From the NCBI GenBank assembly GCA_965223085.1, contig OZ244981.1:992001-1056000 (forward strand): a DNA stretch of 64,000 nt. The letters run 5' to 3'. The DNA comes from CBDCVO01 sp965223085. GTDB lineage: Bacteria; Pseudomonadota; Gammaproteobacteria; Ga0077536. Below, piece by piece: positions 17,318 through 25,944 of the stretch. The notes beneath the pieces were generated by a model, which was not told the origin of the DNA, ran no database searches, and saw nothing but the letters and a program-made list of their open reading frames with translations. Both the position numbers and the translations under genes were made by a program. Within the stretch, counting starts at the first letter, position 1. Each line of letters begins with the position of its first letter.

Positions 17318-18523
17318 GTTTTCGACGGCTATAATCCGACACCAGGCGATGAGAAATCGATCGCCACAGAGGGCAATCGAATTGTCACGATCTCAGACAA
17401 CCCGCGCTTAAAAGTGGCAACAGCCGCGCTATCGACGTCGCTGGAAAAACCCTCATGCCCGGTCTTATCGATGCTCATGTTCACGTTCTGGCACAGGATG
17501 CCGATCTGTCACGAACCGATCAGGTCTCTACTACGGATCGCATTCTCCATGCCAAACACATGATGGAAGCGGCGCTATCGCGTGGTTTTACAGCGTTTAG
17601 AGATGCCGGTGGTGCGGACTTCACAATTGCCGAAGCTGTTGAAAACGATCTGATCAAAGGTCCGCGGCTCTACTATTCGGGCTTTGCGCTTAGTCAAACC
17701 GGTGGCCACGGCGACTTTCGTATCAACAGTGATCACCTCTACGACACCTGCGCGTGCTCGTACAGCGGTGCAATCAGCAGCATTGCAGACGGCGTCGATG
17801 AAGTCCGCAAAGCGGCACGAGAACAATTGCGACTTGGTGCGACGCAAGTAAAGCTGATGGCATCAGGTGGGGTGATGTCGCCCTCAGATCCCATTTGGAT
17901 GGTGCACTATTCAGATAATGAAATCGCCGCAGCCGTTGAAGAGGCACGACGTCGCCGAACGTATGTCATGGCACAGGCCTATACGGGTGAGGCGATCAGC
18001 AGAATTGTGCAATTAGGCGTGCGAACGGTGGAACATGGCAATCTGATCGACGCGGATGGCGCAAAGCTAGTCAAGCAAAACGATGCATTTGTTGTGCCGA
18101 CGCTATCTACGTACTACGCGATGCAAAAAAAGGGGCAGCGCTTGGATTAGGATCAAAGGCCCTGGCAAAAAACGACCAAGTACAAGGACCGGTGTCGAGG
18201 CCCTCCTGATCTGCAAGGACCCCGGCTGCGAGATGGGATTTGGCACGGATTTACTCGGCAACCTGCACAGCTTTCAGACCACGGAGTTTCAGATTCGCGG
18301 CGAGGTTCTGAGTCCGTTCGAGGTACTACGCTCAGCAATAGTCATCAATGCAAAGATCTTGCGAGAAGCAGGGCGGTTGGGATGTGCCGCAGCGAGTGCG
18401 CTTGCGGATCTTATTGTCGTGGACGGCAACCCGCTCGAAGATCTCAGCCTTTTTACAGAAAGAGGCGAGAACGTGCATCTCGTCATCAAAGACGGCCGCA
18501 TCTACAAAGAAATCTCTCCGTAG
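17318..18523 (+). pseudogene. Amidohydrolase (imidazolonepropionase/Xaa-Pro dipeptidase-like), frameshifted
   Basis: Remnant of a metal-dependent amidohydrolase of about 400 residues. The N-terminal sheet starts at VFDGYNPTPGDEKSIA (17318), the metal motif GLIDAHVHVLAQDA follows from 17461, TQVKLMASGG marks the bridging Lys region and RTVEHGNLID a metal His. The C-terminus reads MGFGTDLLGNLHSFQ and ADLIVVDGNPLEDLS. At least three frame changes are required: near the A run at 17410-17413, near the A/G run at 18125-18135, and between about 18186 and 18204. All are minus-one shifts. No start codon is evident ahead of 17318. Homologues in this family hydrolyse dipeptides or cyclic amides; this copy should be inactive if the sequence is right. 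Confidence 0.85.
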
Positions 18524-18526
18524 GCA

Positions 18527-19340
18527 TTGAAACACCCATTCGGCAAAGAGCGCTACTTAGGAACAAAGGCAGCGAGATCCTGTGACGGCGCGAACATTCG
18601 CTATCAGTTTGCGAACCAGGGTGCGCGCCGCGTGTTTGTGTTCGTGCACGGTTGGGCCTGCAACAACTCACATTGGCGCTTGCAGCTCAAAGCGTTTGCG
18701 GATCAGCACTGCATAGTCGCGCCGAATCTCGCCGGTCATGGCGATTCAGGCATCGGTGCACGAGACTGGACCATGAAAAACTTCGCTAAGGACGTGCAAG
18801 CTGTGATCGACGATCTCGATCTCACCGAGTGGATCATCGTCGGGCATTCTATGGGGGCGCGGTCGCTTTAGAATTAGCGCGGATGACGGACGAGCGTACC
18901 CGCACCGTTTCGGCGTGGATACTTTTACTTACGATGGTTTTTATCGAGCGGCGCCGGAGTCGGTGCTCAGGGACATCTTAGAGCCGTTTACCGATAATTT
19001 TTCTGCCACGCTCAGGACCGTCATGGGCGGCCTCTTTGGGCCGAATGGCAACGATGCATTTCGTGAACAAATCTGCGCAGAGATGGCCTTATCGCCGCAA
19101 CGAACGGCGCTGGCGACACTTGAACAATTGTTGCGTTGGGATGTAGACAGCGTTCTGGAAACTTGCCGCGCTGCGGTTTATGCGATCAATGCTGACGAAT
19201 TGCTCGATCAGAAATCCGCCGCGCGCCTGGCCGCGAAGATCCGGATCGAACGAATGCCGAACGTAGGACATTTCCTGATGCTCGAGAATCCTGAAGGATT
19301 CAACGAGACGTTGATAAAAATCCTGCGAGTGATCGCTTAG
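18527..19340 (+). pseudogene. Alpha/beta hydrolase, two frameshifts
   Basis: An alpha/beta hydrolase of about 270 residues in three frames. The first part (18527-18871, TTG start) has FVFVHGWACNNSHWR and VAPNLAGHGDSG. The nucleophile elbow GHSMGGAVALELARM is recovered only if one G is restored in the run at 18853-18857. A second base must be restored in the T run at 18908-18910 to reach VDTFTYDGFYRAAPESVL. The last part ends with AVYAINADELL (acid loop) and MPNVGHFLMLENPEGF with the catalytic His. It starts 3 bases after the broken amidohydrolase and was probably its operon partner. Confidence 0.85.
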
Positions 19341-19534
19341 CCTCAGCGTAACACGCACATCTTGATCGCTAAGTCGACAGTCTCGCTTTGCGCCCATCGA
19401 TCAGGCAACGTCGATGTCTGCTATAGCGGACTTACGCTCCCGCGCCTGCGCATACGCTGACAGGGTCGGCACCCGTCAAACGCGTCACCCGGTCCACGCA
19501 CACTCGCGCGGATCATAACGCCGCAACTCGCAGC

Positions 19535-19627
19535 CTACGCAACCCCTATGAGTGCACCCGCCAAGGTCATAGCAAACACAATGTGCGCACACATTGGGAA
19601 TAGACGTTGATATCTTAAAGCGTTCAT
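19535..19627 (-). CDS. Small hydrophobic peptide (30 residues)
   Basis: Short ORF starting at ATG 19627 with an excellent ribosome site (AGGAGGG, 8-base spacer), better than that of most genes here. The peptide has a short basic N-terminus (MNALRYQR) and one predicted membrane segment (CAHIVFAMTLAGALIGVA) to its end. It resembles small inner-membrane proteins or hydrophobic type I toxin peptides in architecture only; no family was recognised. It is divergent from the 73-residue ORF at 19829, with an 8-bp inverted repeat between them. Could be a chance ORF, but the ribosome site argues for translation. Confidence 0.42.
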   Translation of the reverse strand: MNALRYQRLFPMCAHIVFAMTLAGALIGVA

Positions 19628-19722
19628 CGTAGGGTCCCTCCTGCAAGCCCTAAGATCGCGCGATAATTTAACCGACACCTTTTTGTGGCTGCGGCAGTAA
19701 GCGAGTATAGTCTCGGAATACA

Positions 19723-19773
19723 TTACTTAAGCTGGATTTATCAATCGTACGCCTGTCAACGAGAATTAAGTAA
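19723..19773. repeat. 8-bp inverted repeat between two divergent small ORFs
   Basis: TTACTTAA at 19723-19730 and its reverse complement TTAAGTAA at 19766-19773, 35 bases apart, in an AT-richer spacer. Possible operator pair or long-loop hairpin; function unproven. Confidence 0.45.
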
Positions 19774-19828
19774 CGTGTTCTAAGAGAATTGGATAGGCCA
19801 TTTGAAGAACCTATAGTGGATAGAAAAC

Positions 19829-20050
19829 ATGTCGGGTGAATATTCTTTCGCGAAAAAAACCGTAAATAACATCATGCTCGAAGTCGACAGCAACAAGCAG
19901 TACACACGATCAGGTATGGCAAAAGCTTTGATTATCGAAGCCATTGAAGTTATGAAGCTAGAGCGCTCTTCCGCGGATATTGCCCAAGAAATTCAATACA
20001 TCATCGATACGATATCTGATTCAGAACCAGTAATTACTCGTGGTTGCTGA
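19829..20050 (+). CDS. Small conserved-looking protein of unknown function (73 residues)
   Basis: ORF of 73 residues with ATG start and a weak GTGGA-like ribosome site 9 bases upstream. It is acidic to neutral and mostly helical by eye (YTRSGMAKALIIEAIEVMKL, ADIAQEIQYIIDTI), with an unusual end, PVITRGC, where the last residue is Cys. No membrane segment or signal. I did not recognise a family. It is flanked by the divergent 30-residue hydrophobic peptide and the convergent CoA-transferase. Local base composition is more AT-rich than in neighbouring genes, hinting at transfer. Confidence 0.55.
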   Translation: MSGEYSFAKKTVNNIMLEVDSNKQYTRSGMAKALIIEAIEVMKLERSSADIAQEIQYIIDTISDSEPVITRGC

Positions 20051-20145
20051 ATAGAAGAAAACCTTGATCTCAACCGATCATCGCAACGCTAGCCGCTAGC
20101 CTAGGAGTGTGTTGCAACGAGCGATTGAACACACCGCCCCTTTTA

Positions 20146-21321
20146 CTAAATCACGCCAGAGTCGCGCATAGCCGCGATCTCCGCTTCATCATAACCAATG
20201 CTCCTCAGCACTTCGGTGTTATGTTCACCGAGTTTCGGCAGCGCAAAATTGATATTTCCGGGTTCGTTTTCATACTTAATGGGAATACCAAGGTGATCGT
20301 TGTTATCGGGATCGGTAACGCGCATCGCCCTTTCGCGCACCTGTGCAGTATTCCAAGCTTCGTGCAAATCCATTACCGGCATCCAGCAAATGTCGCGACC
20401 TTCGAACCACGTTTCCCATTCGGGGCGGGTTTTCTGCCGGAACGTTTCGCGTAAGAATTCGATCGCAGGCCAATGTGCTTCACCCGCCGGCCCCGACACA
20501 GGCTCGATAAATTCGGGCTGCCCGAGCCCCGTGAACAAGGCCTCAACGAATTTGCGCTCGCCGCCGCCGAGAGCAAGGTAGCTGCCGTCTTTCAACGCGT
20601 AAATGTTCAACATCGCGTTACCACCATGGCTGCGCTCGCGCGCGCGCTCGGGTGCTTGATCGCCGGCGAAAACTGGTCCGACGATATTCGGCGATGCGTT
20701 CAACACGGATTCGTGCATTGAAATATCGATGTAATCGCCGTTACCAGTCTCGTGCCGTCGAAACAGGGCCATCATGATACCGCCGAAGGCCAGGTGTGAC
20801 GATAATAAATCGGCCATCGCGACGCCGACTATCGCGGGCCCGGGCTCGCCCTCTGGTGAACGCGTGAGATCCAATATTCCCGCCGCGGCTACGGTCGCAG
20901 TATCGTGTGCCGGTCGGTCACGCCACGGGCCGCTTTGTCCGAACGCAGAAATCGAACAGTACACAATTCTCGGATTGATCTCAGATACGACGGCGTAATC
21001 GATGCCGAGTCGTTGCATCACACCCGGACGAAACGACTCGATGAAGACATCGGCATCCGCCGCCAATTTCAGTAGTATCGATTTCGCTAGCGGGTCTTTG
21101 AGATTTAAGGTAATCGATTTCTTACCACGCTGCGTGGTGCGAAACATGACCGTCGCGTCGCCTTGCGTCCACGGGAAGAACTGTGCCGACCGCGTCGGTT
21201 CAGGCGCCTGGGGGTTTTCAACTTTAATAATTTCCGCGCCGTGGTCGGCCATCATTACAGTGACCGCCGGCCCGGGTAGGAATTGCGAAAGGTCGAGAAC
21301 TTTAATACCGTCTAGTTTCAT
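20146..21321 (-). CDS. CaiB/BaiF family (class III) CoA-transferase
   Basis: About 391 residues. Class III CoA-transferases move CoA between organic acids through an aspartyl-CoA intermediate. Visible signatures are LDGIKVLDLSQFLPGPAVTV, GAEIIKVENPQAPEPTR, SITLNLKDPLAKSILLKLA, DVFIESFRPGVMQRLG and the catalytic Asp in NGDYIDISMHESVL (about residue 160). The C-terminal RPEWETWFEGRDICWMPV is typical. I took the ATG at 21321; a TTG nine codons upstream (21348) is possible and neither has a good ribosome site. This gene is intact although both neighbours show frameshifts. Substrate is unknown; such enzymes accompany fatty-acid, carnitine or aromatic CoA pathways. Confidence 0.9.
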   Translation of the reverse strand: MKLDGIKVLDLSQFLPGPAVTVMMADHGAEIIKVENPQAPEPTRSAQFFPWTQGDATVMFRTTQRGKKSITLNLKDPLAKSILLKLAADADVFIESFRPGVMQRLGIDYAVVSEINPRIVYCSISAFGQSGPWRDRPAHDTATVAAAGILDLTRSPEGEPGPAIVGVAMADLLSSHLAFGGIMMALFRRHETGNGDYIDISMHESVLNASPNIVGPVFAGDQAPERARERSHGGNAMLNIYALKDGSYLALGGGERKFVEALFTGLGQPEFIEPVSGPAGEAHWPAIEFLRETFRQKTRPEWETWFEGRDICWMPVMDLHEAWNTAQVRERAMRVTDPDNNDHLGIPIKYENEPGNINFALPKLGEHNTEVLRSIGYDEAEIAAMRDSGVI

Positions 21322-21391
21322 CGAATTTATGGATCGCGCTTGAGACAATGCGATTGCATAATAATCGGTCTACCCCCAAAGGAGGAAGCGG

Positions 21392-21873
21392 ATGCGTTAC
21401 GCAATTAGTGCGATGCTTAGTTTGTGGCTTGTCACTGGTCAGGCACTGGACACAAAACCTTACTTGAATTTGGACCTCGCTAAGCGTATGGCCGACGCCC
21501 GTGAGGGGAAGGCCGCGGCCGAAGGGTGGCGTAGAGTCGATATCGCTAGCTACGACGATGGTGGAAATCTCACACTGTTCCCCGTCAGGACGGTGCCTAC
21601 CTGCACAGCATCAAAATCGCGCAGCTGAAAGGACGTACTTCTGCAGGAATGCCGCGCTCAACCCGCGCATTGGGGGATCTCAATGACGCAAATCCGGCGC
21701 GACCGCTGAGCATCGATCCGGTGCCAGGCTTCGCAGTGTTTGCAGGCGGATTACCGATACTGAGCGCGGATGGAACTTTCATCGGCGGGATCGGCGTTAG
21801 CGGTGCGAGAGGGGACCAAGACGAGCAATGCGCGCAAGCAGGGAGCGATGCAATCGCCGATTCACTAAAATGA
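21392..21873 (+). pseudogene. GlcG/HbpS family heme-binding-like protein, frameshifted
   Basis: Strong ribosome site AAAGGAGG ahead of ATG 21392 and a signal peptide (MRYAISAMLSLWLVTGQALD). The family pattern begins with LAKRMADAREGKAAAEGW and DIASYDDGGNLTLF, then is lost. Restoring one C in the run at 21580-21583 recovers DGAYLHSIKIAQLK and joins the second half, with GLPILSADGTFIGGIGVSG and GDQDEQCAQAGSDAI. Members are extracytoplasmic and often bind heme or other ligands. The stop at 21873 is in the normal place, so one minus-one shift is the only visible lesion. Confidence 0.85.
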
Positions 21874-22238
21874 ATGCCTGCCAGTTTCGAGAGTGTTTCG
21901 GGTAAGCGCCCGGCGCGCAGGCGGCGGTATTGTACATACCTGAGATCACGTTTAGAAATGGCGTGGTCAATTACTTCGGGCCGGCATAGCAGTGCGTTTT
22001 TCAGCGGGAATATGCCACAAATCATCCGATCTACGTAGTAATCTGAACCTATTGATCTAAGCTTTAAGTTAAAAACCGTCGACATTTTGCATACAGACTC
22101 TTTTTGTTGCGCATCTAGAGATTCCGGCTAACCGCATCTCGCGACAAAACCAGGCGAGTTGGCGCAGTTGTAGAACACGGCGACGGAAAATCAAGTTCGT
22201 TGCTCGTTTAAACGTCCGTTACACAGGGAGCGCTCGCA
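21874..22238. other. Gene-free stretch before the surface protein
   Basis: About 365 bases. A long minus-strand frame across 21597-22085 is a shadow of the GlcG-like gene and codes for nothing recognisable. The right part should hold the promoter of the large surface protein; an ACAGGGAGCG stretch just before 22239 serves as ribosome site. No repeat or RNA element recognised. Confidence 0.5.
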
Positions 22239-24452
22239 ATGACGAAAATCCAGCGCCGATCCGCGCAGTTTTTTGCTTTCATCATCTCAACGCTTTGTCT
22301 TTTAGCTACCGCCAAATCGTCCTTGGCAGCCGATTTTTTCTGGGTGGGCGGCAGTGGTGATTGGAACGACGCTAATAACTGGAGTTTAACCGACGGTGGC
22401 GCACCTGGCGCAGGCGTCCCTGGGAACGGCGACGATGCCCGCGTTATCCAAACCGGCAGTATCAGCAATGTCGTGACGTATACGGGTGTCAATCCCGCGA
22501 TTAATTTCTTACCGATCGATGCAATTGGCACGGGCATGATCACGTTCTCTCATAGTCAGGATGCGCTCACCGCTAATGACGTACAGGTCGGCCGCGACGG
22601 CGCGGCGCTCTATAATCAAAGCGGTGGCTCTGTGACTGTGGGGAACCTGTTGCTCCTCGGTCGCAATAGCGGTGCGGATGGACGCTACAATTTTAGCGGC
22701 GGCACGATCAACACGATTGGCAAGTTCGTCGGCCATGCAGGCACAGGTTTATTCCAGCACACCGGTGGCACGAGTACTGTCACGACCACACTGCAGATCG
22801 CCACGCAAGCGACCGGTAATGGGACCTACATACTCAGTGGTGCGGGAAGCGTGACGACATCCGAGTCGTTTGTAGGTGCTTACGGACACGGCACGTTTAT
22901 CCAGACAGGCGGGACCCACGCCGTGAACACGGCCTCAGGCGGAACCGGCTCGCTTTCGCTAGGTTTTGACAGCGGAAGTCGGGGTGTCTATGAATTGTCG
23001 GGTGGTGCGCTCGAAGTCGAAAGCGACGAATATATCGGCATTGTTGGGCAAGGCACATTCACCCAAACCGGCGGCACGCATACGGTCGGCAGGGATCTCA
23101 ACCTCGCCTTTGCCGATCGCTTCGGTCAGGATCCCGCGCGCATGGCCGCCTTCAATCTTAGCGGGGGCTCGCTCGATGTCGGCGATGATGCGTTTATTGG
23201 ATTGGATGGTGTCGGGGTGTTCACTCACACCTCGGGAATCAATACCATCGGCGATCGCTTGGTACTCGGCAAACTCACGACGGCCGCCGTCGCCGGTACC
23301 ACCGCAGATGTGTTGGGCAACGGTGTGTACAACCTCAGCAACGGTGATCTCTCGTCCCAAACGGGTGAAATCGGCGAGTTTGGTACCGGCACTTTCAATC
23401 AGACGGGCGGCACCTACACCGTCGCTGGTGAGGTCGTGCTTGGCAAGGAGACTTCCGGAGTCGGGACCTACAATCTGAGCGCCGGCCGTCTCGCTGCCCA
23501 GGCGACGACGGTGGGTCGAGCCGGCGTCGGTACGTTCAACCAGAGCGGCGGAACGGTCACCGCCACGACCGTTGATGTCGCAACGAATAGCGGGAGTTCA
23601 GGTACTTACAACCTCAAAGGAGGCAGCTTAACGGTAACGAACACGATTACTAATTCCGGCACGTTCACTTTCGCCGGCGGCGCGCTCACCGCTGGCCTGA
23701 TCGTAAATGACGGAACGTTCGTTATCGGCGGCGGCGGTATTCGTTTGCTCAATGGCGAGGTCATGAATAACACCATCATCAAAACAGAAAGCGGTACCAC
23801 TCCGGTATTCGGCGGGGCATTCACGAACAACGGCTTACTCGTCAACGATCCTATCTTTCTTGGCGACGCGGTCGTCGGACCGGCCGGCTCATTTAGCGAA
23901 AATGCCGGCGGGGATGATTACGTATTCGGTCGCGATTTCATCAACGAAAGCCGCCAGAATTTGCAGTGGACGACCACTGGTTCGGTAATGGCGTTCGTGG
24001 ATTCAGTCGACTTAGGTGCAAGCGGGGTATTTGCCACCCAATCCGACCACGACCTATTCCTACCCGGCCGAGATTTAGGGCCGAATCAGACCGGTTTCGT
24101 CGATAACTTCGCGTGGGATACTTTATCCTTAGCGAGCGGCAATCGTCTCACGCTGATGGATGGCAACACGGATATTCCCGGCGGCGCGCTTTATGTGAAT
24201 ATCCTATTGTTCGAAGATGGATTAGCGCAAGTCGGCAACGTTATCGGTAACGGCTTAAACATCTATTACTTACCCGGTCTCGCCGAAAACGCCTATCTCG
24301 GTGGGCAAATCTTCAATCTTCAAAACGGCGGGCGCATCGCGCCGATCCCCTTACCGGGTAGTGTCTTATTGTTGCTCAGCGCGATGATGCTGGTTGGTGT
24401 AATTCAAGGCGCCCGTGCCGAGCGTTGCCGGATTTTCCTGAGATTTCCCTGA
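22239..24452 (+). CDS. Large repetitive exported protein with VPLPA/PEP-CTERM-like tail
   Basis: 737 residues. A signal peptide (FFAFIISTLCLLATAKSSLA) is followed by WVGGSGDWNDANNWSL, a motif common at the start of passenger beta-helix proteins. The body (about 80-480) is built of Gly/Ser/Thr-rich units of roughly 20-25 residues with the recurring core GTFNQTGGT or YNLSGG, as expected for a right-handed beta-helix. Near the C-terminus, PIPLPGSVLLLLSAMMLVG followed by basic residues resembles the VPLPA/PEP-CTERM sorting tail recognised by exosortase, rather than an autotransporter barrel. No exosortase gene is in this window. Probably a surface or matrix protein; the repeats have no obvious ligand signature. 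Confidence 0.82.
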   Translation: MTKIQRRSAQFFAFIISTLCLLATAKSSLAADFFWVGGSGDWNDANNWSLTDGGAPGAGVPGNGDDARVIQTGSISNVVTYTGVNPAINFLPIDAIGTGMITFSHSQDALTANDVQVGRDGAALYNQSGGSVTVGNLLLLGRNSGADGRYNFSGGTINTIGKFVGHAGTGLFQHTGGTSTVTTTLQIATQATGNGTYILSGAGSVTTSESFVGAYGHGTFIQTGGTHAVNTASGGTGSLSLGFDSGSRGVYELSGGALEVESDEYIGIVGQGTFTQTGGTHTVGRDLNLAFADRFGQDPARMAAFNLSGGSLDVGDDAFIGLDGVGVFTHTSGINTIGDRLVLGKLTTAAVAGTTADVLGNGVYNLSNGDLSSQTGEIGEFGTGTFNQTGGTYTVAGEVVLGKETSGVGTYNLSAGRLAAQATTVGRAGVGTFNQSGGTVTATTVDVATNSGSSGTYNLKGGSLTVTNTITNSGTFTFAGGALTAGLIVNDGTFVIGGGGIRLLNGEVMNNTIIKTESGTTPVFGGAFTNNGLLVNDPIFLGDAVVGPAGSFSENAGGDDYVFGRDFINESRQNLQWTTTGSVMAFVDSVDLGASGVFATQSDHDLFLPGRDLGPNQTGFVDNFAWDTLSLASGNRLTLMDGNTDIPGGALYVNILLFEDGLAQVGNVIGNGLNIYYLPGLAENAYLGGQIFNLQNGGRIAPIPLPGSVLLLLSAMMLVGVIQGARAERCRIFLRFP

Positions 24453-24607
24453 GCGCGCGACACGGAACGCAATGGCGTGTCTTAGCGCACCAATATGAAT
24501 CGCTGCAGCAGTGATCCCGTCACGTTCAATAATTGCTCCGAGGCCCCCGTTAACTCGATCAACCTTCGATGCGTCGCACTGCTGCGCGTGACATCTCGAG
24601 TGTTCGA

Positions 24608-25645
24608 TTATCGACGGCCCGAAAAATACGGTGAGAGTGCTAGAAGCGAGAGAATTTCGAACAGCATTTGCGCGCCGAGTTGAACGGTGTTGGTCGTAGC
24701 GTCGTATTGCGGCGCGATTTCGACAACATCGCCTCCAATGAATTGGCATCCCGCCAATCCCTTGAGCAGTCGCTGAACGTCCAAGGGCGTCAAGCCGCCA
24801 ACTTCTGGGGTACCGGTACCCGGTGCGAAAGCCGGATCGAACGCATCTACGTCGATCGATATATAGGCTGGCCCAAGCCCTAACACCTCGCGGCTTTTTT
24901 GCACGACAGCGTCCACACCCATCTCGGCGAATTCCGTGGCATGAATCACCGTCATCCCGGCGTCGTAAGAAAACTCCCATAGAAACTCGGCGCTACCGCG
25001 AATCCCGATCTGAATCGTGCGTTCGGGATCCAAGGCGCCGTCTAAAACGGCATGGCGAAATGGCCCGCCGTGGTGAAATTTTTCCCCCTCATATTCGCCT
25101 GCGGTATCGCAATGGGCGTCTATGTGCAGGCATCCCAGCGGTTCGCGGGCGCCAAGCACCCTGAGAATCGGATGGGTAATGGAATGATCGCCACCGACGG
25201 ACAGCGGATGCGCGCCCAACGCTAACACGTGTTCGTAGAACGCCTCGATATCTTCGATCGACGTAGCGAGGTCGAAGCGCGATCGAAAAGCGACGTCGCC
25301 AACATCGCCGCACTTGAGATCGGAGAGCGGCAAGACATCCAAAGCATGGTGGTAAGGACCGATCCGCTCGATCGAGCGGACGGCACGCGGCCCAAAACGT
25401 GCGCCCGGTCGATTAGTAACACCGAGGTCCAGTGGGACACCGATGAGGGCAATATCTAGACCGGCCGCACTGTCAGCTGACGGCGCATCCAACAGCGTGG
25501 GCAGGCCGCCATAGGGCTTGGCACGATTGCCCGCCTCGGCAAAGATCGCTGCAGCCACACGCTTAAATTTCGGGTCGAAAATATCGTTCCCTCGTGCTTG
25601 CCCGTAGCGGGACCGCAAGGCCTCGAGCTTAGGATTTTCTTTCAC
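24608..25645 (-). CDS. Ureohydrolase family (agmatinase/guanidinase-like)
   Basis: 345 residues of the arginase/agmatinase superfamily, a binuclear manganese or nickel hydrolase releasing urea from guanidino compounds. Metal-binding motifs are all present: GGDHSITHP, HIDAHCDTAG and SIDVDAFDPAFAPGTGTPEVGG. The N-terminal DLGVTNRPGARFGPRAVR is also typical. The length (345) is longer than E. coli SpeB (about 306), as in the wider family whose members include agmatinases, guanidinobutyrases and guanidine hydrolases, so the substrate is left open. No polyamine genes are adjacent. Its start faces the promoter region of the GST-like gene. Confidence 0.9.
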   Translation of the reverse strand: MKENPKLEALRSRYGQARGNDIFDPKFKRVAAAIFAEAGNRAKPYGGLPTLLDAPSADSAAGLDIALIGVPLDLGVTNRPGARFGPRAVRSIERIGPYHHALDVLPLSDLKCGDVGDVAFRSRFDLATSIEDIEAFYEHVLALGAHPLSVGGDHSITHPILRVLGAREPLGCLHIDAHCDTAGEYEGEKFHHGGPFRHAVLDGALDPERTIQIGIRGSAEFLWEFSYDAGMTVIHATEFAEMGVDAVVQKSREVLGLGPAYISIDVDAFDPAFAPGTGTPEVGGLTPLDVQRLLKGLAGCQFIGGDVVEIAPQYDATTNTVQLGAQMLFEILSLLALSPYFSGRR

Positions 25646-25878
25646 CGGGATCCCCCAATCTCACAGCACGGGCGCATTGCTCTGCCAGTTGTGACCGATT
25701 TTCGCATGAGCTAAATATCAGGCTCAGAATAGCACGCGGGTCGTCTACCTCGAATGGCAAAGCGCGTCTAAATTAGTCACGAGGCCGGGTGCCACGATCC
25801 GCATCCCACAGAAACCTTACAGGGAATTTGCCAGCACGAACGCGATTCACGAGCGCGGGTTTCGGCGTAGTTTCGGCG

Positions 25879-25884
25879 TATAAT
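25879..25884 (+). promoter_or_regulatory. Candidate -10 box of the GST-like gene
   Basis: TATAAT, a perfect sigma70 -10 hexamer, 61 bases ahead of the GST-like start codon. No good -35 hexamer lies 16-18 bases upstream; instead the motif TTTCGGCGTA is repeated twice (25860-25869 and 25871-25880), which may bind an activator. Confidence 0.5.
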
Positions 25885-25890
25885 AGTGAT

Positions 25891-25921
25891 CCTCAAGCTT
25901 TGAGGGTTGCGCATGCAACCC
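25891..25921 (+). promoter_or_regulatory. Two overlapping hairpins in the 5' leader of the GST-like gene
   Basis: CCTCAAgctTTGAGG (25891-25905) and GGGTTGCGCATGCAACCC (25904-25921) are each perfect inverted repeats. They share bases 25904-25905, so both cannot form completely at once. They lie between the -10 box and the ribosome site (GAGGAG, about 25933). Confidence 0.6.
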
Positions 25922-25944
25922 CAACATCACACGAGGAGCAGCCC

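Noticed and set aside
21597..22085. 162-codon minus-strand ORF
   Set aside because: It overlaps the GlcG-like relic in antisense, has no recognisable domain and no good ribosome site.
24366..24980. 204-codon minus-strand ORF near the ureohydrolase
   Set aside because: Antisense or out-of-frame shadow; Arg- and Cys-rich translation without a family pattern.
25789..25944. N-terminal extension of the GST-like protein
   Set aside because: It covers the -10 box and the hairpins, and a good ribosome site lies right before the ATG at 25945.
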